A stretch of DNA of 64,000 nucleotides from Streptomyces tropicalis (GTDB taxonomy: Bacteria; Actinomycetota; Actinomycetes; Streptomycetales; Streptomycetaceae). The notes beneath the pieces were generated by a model. The model did not search any database and had not been told where the DNA came from. It saw only the letters and a program-made list of their open reading frames with translations. Below are positions 1-8,698 of this stretch, one piece after another. The number at the start of each line of letters is the position of its first letter. The stretch's first letter is position 1. The stretch is from the NCBI RefSeq assembly GCF_029269835.1, contig NZ_JARJBB010000011.1, positions 62,001-126,000 on the forward strand. Direction: 5' to 3'. The position numbers and the translations under genes were made by a program.

Positions 1-2386
1 ACCACCCCTTGGGCACGGCCATCCGGAAGCCGGCGGGGTCCCGGCGCAGGGTGAAGCCGTCGGCGACCTCCGGAGCGGTGGTGCGGGTGTCCGCCGAACC
101 ACTCGACGGAGGAGCGCCGTTGCCCGTGCCGGATCCGGCCGGATCGGGGCGCCCGGCACCGCTCGCGCCGCCGTCCGGCGCGGCGGACGAGGCGTCGCCG
201 GCGGCCGAGGTGCGTCCGCCTCCCGCCGCCCCGTCGTGGTCCGCCTTCGGCATGAGGAGCATCGCGTAGGCGACCACGCCGGCCAGCACGAGCAGGATCA
301 GCAGAAGCAGGGTGCGCCCGAGGCTGCGCGGTGAACGCTCCTGCTCCCGGGCCCGCTTGTGCCGTCCGTGCGGCGCGGGCAGCCCGGCCCGCCGTCTGCG
401 CACCAGCTCGCCGCGGCGGCGCACGACGGGCAGCCGGCTCGGGTCGGCGGGCGGGGCGGCGACGACGTGCGCGCCCGCGTCCGGCTCGGGCGCGGAGCGC
501 ACCAGCGAGCGCAGCCAGCCGCGCAGTTCCTCGAAGTCGATCCGCTCGGTGGGGTCCTGACGCAGCAGCGACTCCACGACGGGCCGCAGCGGCCCGCATT
601 CCTCCGCGTAGGCGGGCGGTTCGGCGCACACCATCTGGACCAGCTCGGCGGTCGACTCCTCCGGGTAGGGCGCGTGGCCCTGCACCGCGCGGAAGAGCAG
701 AGCCCCGAGGGCCCACAGGTCGGTGGCGGGGCCGATGGGCGCGGCCAGCTGCCAGTTCTCGTGCACGGGCCCGGCCTGCTCCGGCGCCCAGCGCTCGGTC
801 ACCGGCCCGACCACGGTCATCCGGGCCTGCCGGGCCCGCTCGGCGGCCAGCGCGGTGGCGGGTCCCCGCCGCGCGGCGGGGACTCCGGCCACGAGATCGC
901 CCCAGCGGGCGGCACCCGGACCGTCGGCCTCCGGGTGCCCGGGGACGTCGCCGCCCGCCGGATGCGCGGGGGCGCCGTCGACCTCCCGATGCGCGCGGGC
1001 GGCCTCGACGAAGGGCCGGCCCGCGCCGGACGCGGCGCCGAGCGCCGGCGCCGCCTGCGCGGGGACACCACCGGGACGGCCACCGGAGTGACCACCGTAC
1101 GGCGGGGGGCCGTCGACACCGTGGGGGCCGACGCTTCCACCGGGCCTCCGCACCGCGTCGACGCCGTACGGAGGCCGGGTGCCGGGCCGGCGGTCCCCGT
1201 CGGGACCGTAGGGCGACGGCACACCGGCCCGCCGGTCCTCGTCCACCCCGTACGGCGGCCGGGAGCCGGGCCGGCCGTCGATGCCCGAGCCGTACGGGAC
1301 CGGGGCGCCGGGGGCGCCGTCCGTGCCGAACGGCGGGCGGGTGCCGGGCCGCGGGTCCGGTGCGGCCGGGCCGTGCTGCGGCCCTGTGGCGGCGTCGGCG
1401 GGTGGACGGGCGCCGGGGAGTGCGGGGCGGGGGCCGGGCTGCCCGGTCTCCTGCACCCGGGCGGCCGCCCGCGCGCCCGCGCGGTACGCGGCGATCGCCC
1501 CGGCCCGCGCCGCCCGGACGTCCTCACCGGTCTCCAGGGCCCGCGGCGTACCGGCCCCCGGCGAGCCGGACGCCGTGCCGGTGCCGCGCCCCGGCAGTGC
1601 ACCGGTCGCCCGCGCCTCGATCGCCGCCCGCCGGGCCGCCTCGGGATCGGCCCCGCCGGGTCCGCCCGGAACGGGGTGCGTGTCCGGGCCGGGGTGCGCC
1701 TTCGGGCGGGGGCCGTCGGGACCGGGCTCGGCGGCGTCCGGCGGCTCGCCGCCGTCCCCGCCGTCCGGGTCCGGCGGCACGGGGTCGTACCCGCACAGCG
1801 CCTCCTCCGCCGCCCCGACGGCGAGGCCGGTGAGCATCACCCGGCCGTCGTCGCAGACGAGCACCGTGCGGGCGGTGATGTTGCGGTGCACCCAGCCGTG
1901 GGCGTGCAGGACGCGCAGCGCGGTGAGGACGTCGGAGGCGATCTCCGCCGCCCGGTACGGCGACAGGGGACTCCCGGCCAGCAGCGCCGCCAGCGGCCGC
2001 GCGGCGACCAGCTCGCTGACGACCCAGAGCGAGCCGCCCTCCGCGAACACGTCGAAGACCTGGTCGAGGCGGGCGTGGTCCGGGATGCGGGCCGCCGCCT
2101 GCGCGGCCTCCACCGCACGCCGGACCGACGGATCGGCCGGCCGCCGGGTCGCGGACCGCGCGGGCGGCCGGCGCGCGGCTCCGGCACGGGCGGTGAAACC
2201 GTCGGGCAGCCCGTCCGCGTCGAGTACCTCCGCCTCGACCACTTCCGGCAACGGCACCTGGCGGACCAGGACTTCCTGGCCGCTGTAGGTGTCGAACGCG
2301 CGGGACTCGGTGAGTTCGTACTCGTCGGACGGCGGCAGCGGCAGGCGGTAGCGGTCGGCGAGCACCCGGCCCGCATAGTCGTCCAC
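1..2386 (-). CDS. membrane pseudokinase of the Ser/Thr kinase family (3' end cut by window edge)
   Basis: Starts at a GTG and stays open to the left edge (795 codons visible). The N-lobe resembles a Hanks kinase, but the key residues are gone: the VAVK lysine is replaced (LVRQV), HRD reads HRN in WVHRNIT, and the DFG position reads TGLAVG. After the activation-loop region comes an insert of roughly 250 residues rich in Pro, Gly, Arg and Ala with several PPYG-x-D repeats. The C-lobe then resumes (WAPEQAG, DLWALGALLF). A basic stretch leads into one membrane helix (LLLILLVLAGVVAYAMLLMP) near positions 250-310, then a secreted tail. This is inferred to be a signalling scaffold or ligand sensor rather than an active kinase. 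It lies just downstream of a real kinase gene on the same strand. Confidence 0.85.
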   Translation of the reverse strand, partial: MDDYAGRVLADRYRLPLPPSDEYELTESRAFDTYSGQEVLVRQVPLPEVVEAEVLDADGLPDGFTARAGAARRPPARSATRRPADPSVRRAVEAAQAAARIPDHARLDQVFDVFAEGGSLWVVSELVAARPLAALLAGSPLSPYRAAEIASDVLTALRVLHAHGWVHRNITARTVLVCDDGRVMLTGLAVGAAEEALCGYDPVPPDPDGGDGGEPPDAAEPGPDGPRPKAHPGPDTHPVPGGPGGADPEAARRAAIEARATGALPGRGTGTASGSPGAGTPRALETGEDVRAARAGAIAAYRAGARAAARVQETGQPGPRPALPGARPPADAATGPQHGPAAPDPRPGTRPPFGTDGAPGAPVPYGSGIDGRPGSRPPYGVDEDRRAGVPSPYGPDGDRRPGTRPPYGVDAVRRPGGSVGPHGVDGPPPYGGHSGGRPGGVPAQAAPALGAASGAGRPFVEAARAHREVDGAPAHPAGGDVPGHPEADGPGAARWGDLVAGVPAARRGPATALAAERARQARMTVVGPVTERWAPEQAGPVHENWQLAAPIGPATDLWALGALLFRAVQGHAPYPEESTAELVQMVCAEPPAYAEECGPLRPVVESLLRQDPTERIDFEELRGWLRSLVRSAPEPDAGAHVVAAPPADPSRLPVVRRRGELVRRRRAGLPAPHGRHKRAREQERSPRSLGRTLLLLILLVLAGVVAYAMLLMPKADHDGAAGGGRTSAAGDASSAAPDGGASGAGRPDPAGSGTGNGAPPSSGSADTRTTAPEVADGFTLRRDPAGFRMAVPKGW

Positions 2387-2537
2387 GTTGCCTCCCCCGG
2401 CCCCACGGTCGGTCAGTTCCGTTCGCCATGCGACCCGTTCCCCCTGCTTACGGTCCGCAACCACTCACGATACGTGCCGGAGGCAACCCGCATTGAGGGG
2501 ATGCGGCATCTCCCGCCGGAAACCGGGTCGGCTCAGC

Positions 2538-4877
2538 TCACGGCTTCGGTTCGAAGGTCTTCGTCAGGGTCTGCCATGTGTTCTTGCGCAGGTCGCTGTC
2601 CCAGTTCGCGGCCTTCGCGCTGTACATGAGGGCATATCCCTGATGCCCGTTGACGACGAACCCACGGTCGATGGTGCGGTACGGAGTGCCGCCGTCGGAG
2701 TAGGTGAACTCCCAGTCGGCCGTGTTCCAGCCGCGGTAGTCGACCTTCTCTATACGGATGCGCCGGTACTGCGAACGCACCATGTACCGCTCCTGGTTCG
2801 TCCAGTCCGCGACCGGGTCGCCCTTGGGCGTCGACGTCCAGGCGACCAGCAGCCGCTGCCCGTCCGGGCCCGTGAACCGGGCGCCCGCGGAGTCCGTGCT
2901 GGCGTACTTCCACCCGGCGGGCAGCCCGATCGAGAAGCCCTGGCCGCTCTTGTACGTCGAGGCGGCCCCGCCGTTCTTCCCGGATCCCCCGGCACCGGAG
3001 CCGTCCGCGCCGGAGCCGTCCGAGGAGGGGGCGCCGGAGCTCTGGCCCGCACCGCCGCCCGCGTTCGGCGCACCGGTGCCCGCACCGGTCCCGCCCCCGC
3101 CCGCGCGGGACCCGCCGCTCGGGTCCTCCTTGGTGGAGGGCCCGGCGGAGGTGTGGGCGCCGGAGGAGGTGCCCTTCCCCGCGGCCTTGCCGTCCCCGGA
3201 GTCGCCGCCGCCGAGGGTCAGGGCGAGCACCGCACCGATCACGGCGAGCGCCACGACCACCGCGACGACCACCAGCGTGCGCTTCGGCACCACGTCGGTG
3301 AGCGGAGCCCGCGCCGCGGGGCGCGGCGGCAGGTCCGGCGGCGTCATCACGGGCCAGCCCGATTTCGTGTGCCGGGTCTTCGCGTCGGCGGCGGGCGTGG
3401 CGGCCTCCTGCGAGACCGCCTCGGCGTCCGCCCCGGCACCGGGCTCCGCGGACTTCGCGCCCGCGCCCGCCGCCGCCCCGGACTTCGCCGCGCCCTCGGC
3501 CTGCTTGCCGCCGGCCGCAGCTCCCGGCTTCGCCCCGTTCCCGGCCGAGGCCCCGGACGCGGCGTCGGACGCCGCCCCGGATCCGGCGCCCTTGGCGGCT
3601 CCGGACGTGCCGGCCGCGGACGTGCCGCTCGCGGACTTGGCCCCCGAGCCCTTCCTGGTCCCGTTCTTCCCGGCGCCCGCCCCACGCGTGCCGGACGCCG
3701 CGGACCTCTTGCCCGCCGACCCGGACGCGGCGGCCCCGGACGCCCCGGAGTCCGCCGCCGAGGACGTGGAACCGTCCTCGTCGGCGTCCGAACCGGTGCC
3801 GGCGGAGCCGGACTTGGTGCGGGAGGCGGCCACCGAGCCGGCCGCACCCGCGGCCGTGGCGGCCTTGCGCACGGAGCGCAGGGCACCGCGCAGCCGCTCG
3901 GCCGCCTCCTCGCCGCGGCGCGCACCGGCGGCCGCCGAGCCGTCCCGGCCCGCGGGCCCGTCCGGCTGCGCCGGCAGCGGGACGACCTTCGTGGCGTCGA
4001 CCGGCTCCGGCTCGGGGGCGCGGAGCACGGACGTGAGCATCGCGCGGGCGCCCTTGTCGTCGAGGCGCTGCTCCGGGTCCTTGGCGAGCAGGCCGTACAG
4101 CACGTCGCGGAGCGGCCCGGCGTTCTTGGGCTCCTCCAGCGGCTCGGTCATCACCGCGGTCAGGGTGGCGATCGCCGAGCCCTTGTCGTACGGAGGGACA
4201 CCCTCGACGGACGCGTACAGCAGCCCGCCGAGCGACCACAGGTCGGCCGCCGGGCCCGGCTTGTGACCGCGGGCCCGCTCCGGGGAGATGTAGGAGGGCG
4301 CGCCGACGAGCATGCCGGTGGAGGTGATCGACGGGTCGCCCTCGACCTGCGCGATGCCGAAGTCGGTGAGCACGACACGGCCGTCGTCGGAGATGAGGAC
4401 GTTGGACGGCTTCACGTCGCGGTGCAGGATGCCCTCGCGGTGCGCCGAGCGCAGCACGTCGAGGACGGCCAGGCCGACCTCGGCCGCGCGCCGCGGCTCC
4501 AGCACGCCGTCCTCGCGGATGACCTCGGCGAGCGACCTGCCCTCGACGAGCTCCATCACGATCCACGGGCGGTCGTCCTCGTCGACCACGTCGTAGACGG
4601 TGACCGCGCTGGTATCGCGGATCCGGGCGATCGCCTTGGCCTCGCGCAGGGTGCGCGTGATCAGGCGCCGCTTCTCCTCGTCGTCGATGTTCGTCGGGAA
4701 CCGCAGCTCCTTGACGGCGACCGTCCGGCCGAGGGTCTCGTCCTCGGCGCGCCACACGGTGCCCATGCCGCCCCGGCCGAGCACGTCCCCCAACCGGTAC
4801 CGCCCGGCGAGAAGACGCTCGCTGTTGTCCTGACGAGTGTCCTGACGGGATGTCCCCGCCCGCTCCGCCTCCGACAT
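2538..4877 (-). CDS. PknB-type transmembrane serine/threonine protein kinase
   Basis: 779 residues. The kinase domain covers about residues 25-285 and has all catalytic elements: GRGGMGTVW loop, VAVKEL lysine, HRDVKPSN, and DFG in LTDFGIA. A long low-complexity Ala/Gly/Ser/Lys linker follows, then one membrane helix at about 531-552 (VVVAVVVALAVIGAVLALTL), a Gly/Ser/Thr-rich extracellular spacer, and a terminal domain starting near TYKSGQGFSIGLPAGW. No PASTA repeats are present. The ATG at 4877 was chosen because GAGGGGAC precedes it; an in-frame ATG 12 bases upstream (4889) has a poorer ribosome site. It probably senses an envelope signal through the C-terminal domain. The pseudokinase gene follows about 150 bp downstream on the same strand. 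Confidence 0.93.
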   Translation of the reverse strand: MSEAERAGTSRQDTRQDNSERLLAGRYRLGDVLGRGGMGTVWRAEDETLGRTVAVKELRFPTNIDDEEKRRLITRTLREAKAIARIRDTSAVTVYDVVDEDDRPWIVMELVEGRSLAEVIREDGVLEPRRAAEVGLAVLDVLRSAHREGILHRDVKPSNVLISDDGRVVLTDFGIAQVEGDPSITSTGMLVGAPSYISPERARGHKPGPAADLWSLGGLLYASVEGVPPYDKGSAIATLTAVMTEPLEEPKNAGPLRDVLYGLLAKDPEQRLDDKGARAMLTSVLRAPEPEPVDATKVVPLPAQPDGPAGRDGSAAAGARRGEEAAERLRGALRSVRKAATAAGAAGSVAASRTKSGSAGTGSDADEDGSTSSAADSGASGAAASGSAGKRSAASGTRGAGAGKNGTRKGSGAKSASGTSAAGTSGAAKGAGSGAASDAASGASAGNGAKPGAAAGGKQAEGAAKSGAAAGAGAKSAEPGAGADAEAVSQEAATPAADAKTRHTKSGWPVMTPPDLPPRPAARAPLTDVVPKRTLVVVAVVVALAVIGAVLALTLGGGDSGDGKAAGKGTSSGAHTSAGPSTKEDPSGGSRAGGGGTGAGTGAPNAGGGAGQSSGAPSSDGSGADGSGAGGSGKNGGAASTYKSGQGFSIGLPAGWKYASTDSAGARFTGPDGQRLLVAWTSTPKGDPVADWTNQERYMVRSQYRRIRIEKVDYRGWNTADWEFTYSDGGTPYRTIDRGFVVNGHQGYALMYSAKAANWDSDLRKNTWQTLTKTFEPKP

Positions 4878-5436
4878 GCGTCCCCTCATGCAACCCGCCC
4901 TGACAGAGCCTCCATTGTCTCTCACCCGACAAGTGCTCAGCGCCCAGGGTGCCCCCTCGCGCGCCGTACGCCTCCCACGAACGGCGCTGCTCCCGGGCGG
5001 GGATGACGGGCCGTGACAGACGGGCACCCGCGGGTGCCGACGCTTCGGACCTTTCCGGCCATAATCCGCACCGTCCCTCCCTGCCGCTCCGATGTGCCCG
5101 CCCGGACCACTGCCGGTGCGAACCCGGACCACTCACCCGGATCGCCTTCCCGGCGGACGGTTGAACGACGAACGGGACTCGTGGAGATGGTGCGAAGAAT
5201 TCGCGGTGGTTCCGCACCCTCCGGGCGAGGCTTCGGCGCATCCGCCGCACGCGACTCCCCTGCCCCACCGGCCCCGGACCCGGGCCGACACCCCCGCTCC
5301 TCCCCCCACCGCCACACGCCCCTCGCGGACCCCGCCCGGCCGCACCGCTGACGCGGCCCCGCCCAATCGCCCACCGGCCGGGCGGCGCCCGGCCCGACGC
5401 AACCCGCTCCCGCTCCCGCTACAGCTACAGCTACCG
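4878..5436. other. 559-bp intergenic region, no gene supported
   Basis: Lies between the start of the kinase gene and the stop of glpD. Long open frames occur on both strands, but none has a ribosome site or a recognisable protein. It must hold the kinase promoter. Just after the glpD stop are short tandem hexamers of the type CTACAG/CTACCG and CGCTCC (about 5402-5440). Confidence 0.6.
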
Positions 5437-7143
5437 CTACAGCGGCACGATGTCCGGCGCCCCGAGGCGGGCCGCGTCGGCCGTCAGGTCGTCGGGCTGC
5501 CGCTGCGACTCCCGCTCGGCCTCGACCCGCTTCTCGTAGTGCTCGACCTCCCGCTCGATCTGGTCCTCGTCCCAGCCCAGCACCGGCGCCATCAGTTCGG
5601 CGCACTCACGGGCGCTGCGTACGCCCCGGTCGAAGGTCTCGATGGAGATGCGGGTGCGCCGGGTCAGCACGTCGTCCAGATGACGGGCGCCCTCGTGCGA
5701 GGCGGCGTGGACGATCTCGGCGCGCAGGTAGTCGTCCGCCGCCCGCAGCGGCTCGCCCAGCTTCGGGTCCTCCGCGATGAGGTCGAGGACCTCCTGCGCG
5801 GCCGAGCCGTACCGGTTGAGCAGGTGCTCCACGCGGACGACGTGGATGCCGGTCTCGGCGGCTATGCGCGCCCGCGCGTTCCACATGGCGCGGTAGCCCT
5901 CCGCGCCGAGCAGGGGCACGTCCTCGGTGACGCAGTCGGCGACCCGCATGTCGAGTCCGTGCACGGCCTCGTCCACCGCGTCCTTGGCCATGACCCGGTA
6001 CGTCGTGTACTTGCCGCCCGCCACCACCACGAGCCCCGGCGCCGGGTGGGCGACGGTGTGCTCGCGCGAGAGCTTGCTCGTGGCGTCGGACTCGCCGGCC
6101 AGCAGGGGCCGCAGGCCCGCGTAGACGCCCTCGACGTCGTCGCGGGTGAGCGGTACGGCCAGGACCGAGTTCACGTGCTCCAGGAGGTAGTCGATGTCCG
6201 CGCTGGAGGCGGCGGGGTGGGCCTTGTCGAGGTCCCAGTCGGTGTCGGTGGTGCCGACGATCCAGTGCCGGCCCCAGGGGATCACGAAGAGCACGGACTT
6301 CTCGGTCCGCAGGATCAGCCCCGTCGACGAGCTGATACGGTCCCGCGGCACCACCAGGTGGATGCCCTTGGAGGCCCGCACGTGGAACTGGCCGCGCTCA
6401 CCGACCATCGCCTGGGTGTCGTCGGTCCACACGCCGGTGGCGTTGACGATCTGCTTGGCGCGGATCTCGTACTCCTGGCCGCTCTCCACGTCCGTCACCC
6501 GGGCACCCACGACCCGCTCGCCCTCGCGCAGGAAACCGGTGACGCGGGCGCGGTTGGCGGCCTTCGCGCCGTACATCACCGCGGTGCGCACCAGGGCCGT
6601 CACCAGGCGGGCGTCGTCGACCTGGGCGTCGTAGTACTGCAGCGCGCCGACCAGTGCGTCCTTCTTCAGGCAGGGCGCGACCCGCAGGGCCTGACGGCGG
6701 GTCAGGTGACGGTGCACGGGCAGGCCGCGGCCGTGCCCGCGGGCCATCGACATGGCGTCGTAGAGCGCGACGCCGGATCCGGCGTAGAAGCGCTCCCAGC
6801 CCCGGTGCTGCAGCGGGTACAGGAAGGGCACCGGCTTCACCAGGTGCGGGGCGATCCGCTCCAGGAGCAGGCCGCGCTCCTTGAGGGCCTCGCGGACCAG
6901 CGCGAAGTCGAGCATCTCCAGATAGCGCAGCCCGCCGTGGATCAGCTTGCTGGACCTGCTCGACGTGCCGGACGCCCAGTCGCGGGCCTCGACGATGCCC
7001 GTGGACAGACCGCGGGTCGCGGCATCGAGGACGGTACCCGCGCCGACCACGCCCGCGCCCACGACCAGGACGTCCAGTTCCCGCTCGGCCATGTCCGCGA
7101 GGGCCTCGGCTCGCTGCACCGGCCCCAGAGTCGCTGTCCTCAC
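5437..7143 (-). CDS. glpD: glycerol-3-phosphate dehydrogenase, FAD-dependent
   Basis: Oxidises sn-glycerol 3-phosphate to dihydroxyacetone phosphate at the membrane, passing electrons to the quinone pool. 568 residues, normal for the family. The FAD dinucleotide fold is at about residues 25-45 (VVGAGVVGAG), followed by the GlpD signature region (SSRSSKLIHGGLRYLE) and the C-terminal DAO domain. The GTG at 7143 was chosen for the GGGAGG eleven bases upstream; a longer frame up to 7206 has no better start. It is transcribed alone, with no glpF or glpK in view. Two glpD paralogues are common in Streptomyces, so this may be the second copy. Confidence 0.94.
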   Translation of the reverse strand: MRTATLGPVQRAEALADMAERELDVLVVGAGVVGAGTVLDAATRGLSTGIVEARDWASGTSSRSSKLIHGGLRYLEMLDFALVREALKERGLLLERIAPHLVKPVPFLYPLQHRGWERFYAGSGVALYDAMSMARGHGRGLPVHRHLTRRQALRVAPCLKKDALVGALQYYDAQVDDARLVTALVRTAVMYGAKAANRARVTGFLREGERVVGARVTDVESGQEYEIRAKQIVNATGVWTDDTQAMVGERGQFHVRASKGIHLVVPRDRISSSTGLILRTEKSVLFVIPWGRHWIVGTTDTDWDLDKAHPAASSADIDYLLEHVNSVLAVPLTRDDVEGVYAGLRPLLAGESDATSKLSREHTVAHPAPGLVVVAGGKYTTYRVMAKDAVDEAVHGLDMRVADCVTEDVPLLGAEGYRAMWNARARIAAETGIHVVRVEHLLNRYGSAAQEVLDLIAEDPKLGEPLRAADDYLRAEIVHAASHEGARHLDDVLTRRTRISIETFDRGVRSARECAELMAPVLGWDEDQIEREVEHYEKRVEAERESQRQPDDLTADAARLGAPDIVPL

Positions 7144-7410
7144 TGCCGCCTCCCGCTGTAGGTCGCGCCGGCCGCACCCCGTGGGCGAAGCCCGTCCCTT
7201 CCCCATGCACCAAATTCTGACCTTGATGCCCGACTTCAGCCACCAGTCGCCCTCAGCCTGTGGACAACCGGCGCGGACTCTCCGAGAAACGCGCTGGTCA
7301 ATCCCACAAAACGGTCATATTTACTCCTAGTCTGACATTGCGCTCGCTCATTCTGTCCACCGGGCTTGCGCGCCAGCCCCACCTCGGTTATTGGAAGGAC
7401 GGCCCACTCC

Positions 7411-8619
7411 ATGCCCGCAGATCTCGCCGTCATCGGACTCGGCGCACTGGGCCTTCCCCTGGCCCAGGCCGCCGTCGCCGCCGGCATCCCGACCCTCGGG
7501 TACCGGACAGGCCCCGAGGCGGGTCCCCTCAGCCCCGCCGAGCTGCGTCGCATGCACGCCAGAGGTTTCCGCACGGCCACCGGCCCGGCCGAGCTGGGCC
7601 GGGTGCGCACCGCGGTCATCTGCGCGCCGACCCCGCGGAGCGCGGACGGCGGGCTGGACCTCGGCCAGGTGGAGGCCGCCGCACGGGCGCTGGCCGAGCG
7701 GCTGCGCCCGCACACCACGGTGATCCTGGAGTCGCCGGTGCCCCCCGGCACCACGGAGGGTGTCCTGCGTCCCCTGCTGGAGGAGGGCTCGGGGCTGCGC
7801 GCGGGCCGCGACTTCCACCTCGCCTACTCGCCGAGCCGCGTCGACCCCGGCAACCGCGACGTCACCCCGGCCAACACGCCGAAGGTGATCGGCGGCCTGA
7901 CCCCGGCCTGCACCGAGTCGGCCGCCGCCTTCTACGGGCGGCTCACCGACAAGGTGGTCCGCGCCCGCGGACTGCGCGAGGCGGAGACCGTCCAGCTGCT
8001 GGAGTCCAACTACCGGCACGTGAACATCGCGCTGGTCAACGAGATGGCCGTGCTCTGCCACGACCTGGGCGTCGACCTGTGGGACGTGGTGCGGTGCGCC
8101 GAGACCAAGCCCTTCGGCTTCCAGGCGTTCCGGCCCGGCCCCGGCGTCGGCGGCCACGGCCTGCCGCAGGACCTGGCCGGGCACGCGGGCTCCGGCCTGC
8201 GCATGGTGGAACTGGCCCAGCAGGTCAACAGCCGGATGCCGCGCTACGTCGTCCAGCGCGCGGCCACCCTGCTGAACGAGCACGGCAAGTCGGCCCGCGG
8301 CGCGCGCGTGCTGCTGCTCGGCGTCACCTACAAGCCGGACCTCGCCGATCTCCAGGGCACACCCGCCCGGGAGATCGCCGCGCGGCTGATGGAGCTGGGG
8401 GCGTCCGTCAGCTACCACGACCCGCACGTGCCGTCCTGGAGCGTCCTGAACCGCCCGGTGCCCCGCGCGGACGCCCTCTACGAGGCGGTCGCCGACGCGG
8501 ACCTGACCGTCCTGCTCCAGCAGCACCGCACCTACGACCTCCAGGGCCTGTCCGTGAAGGCCCAACTCCTCCTGGACACCCGCGGCGCCGCCCCGACGGG
8601 GGCGGCGCACCGGTTGTGA
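7411..8619 (+). CDS. nucleotide-sugar (UDP/GDP) dehydrogenase family protein lacking the catalytic cysteine
   Basis: 402 residues with the three-part UDP-glucose/GDP-mannose dehydrogenase layout: N-terminal Rossmann domain (VIGLGALGLPLA, residues about 6-17), central helical domain (ESNYRHVNIALVNEMA), and C-terminal UDP-binding domain (LLGVTYKPDLADLQGTPA). In WecC/UGDH enzymes the covalent-catalysis Cys sits in GVGGHC(I/L)P. Here the segment reads GPGVGGHGLPQD, with Gly in its place. The two-step oxidation of the sugar alcohol to the acid should therefore be blocked, so it may be an NAD-dependent sugar-nucleotide dehydrogenase of altered chemistry or a binding protein. ATG 7411 follows GGAAGGAC. 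It converges on guaB3 across a shared terminator. Confidence 0.85.
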   Translation: MPADLAVIGLGALGLPLAQAAVAAGIPTLGYRTGPEAGPLSPAELRRMHARGFRTATGPAELGRVRTAVICAPTPRSADGGLDLGQVEAAARALAERLRPHTTVILESPVPPGTTEGVLRPLLEEGSGLRAGRDFHLAYSPSRVDPGNRDVTPANTPKVIGGLTPACTESAAAFYGRLTDKVVRARGLREAETVQLLESNYRHVNIALVNEMAVLCHDLGVDLWDVVRCAETKPFGFQAFRPGPGVGGHGLPQDLAGHAGSGLRMVELAQQVNSRMPRYVVQRAATLLNEHGKSARGARVLLLGVTYKPDLADLQGTPAREIAARLMELGASVSYHDPHVPSWSVLNRPVPRADALYEAVADADLTVLLQQHRTYDLQGLSVKAQLLLDTRGAAPTGAAHRL

Positions 8620-8638
8620 GCACGGGCATGCACGCCGA

Positions 8639-8676
8639 AGGGCCCGGTCACCCGCGTGTGCGGACGGCCGGGCCCT
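8639..8676. terminator. bidirectional hairpin between convergent genes
   Basis: A 9-bp perfect stem (AGGGCCCGG / CCGGGCCCT) with a 20-base loop, placed between the stop of the sugar dehydrogenase gene and the stop of guaB3. Confidence 0.7.
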
Positions 8677-8698
8677 GTCCGCCCCAGGGGGCGGTGGA

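Noticed and set aside
331..2629. Very long open frames on the plus strand across the pseudokinase region
   Set aside because: They are antisense to a frame with kinase motifs and a membrane helix. Their products are Arg/Pro/Gly strings typical of GC-rich shadow frames.
4937..5605. Minus-strand open frame filling the gap between the kinase gene and glpD
   Set aside because: No ribosome site, overlaps glpD, and low-complexity Arg/Gly/Ala composition.
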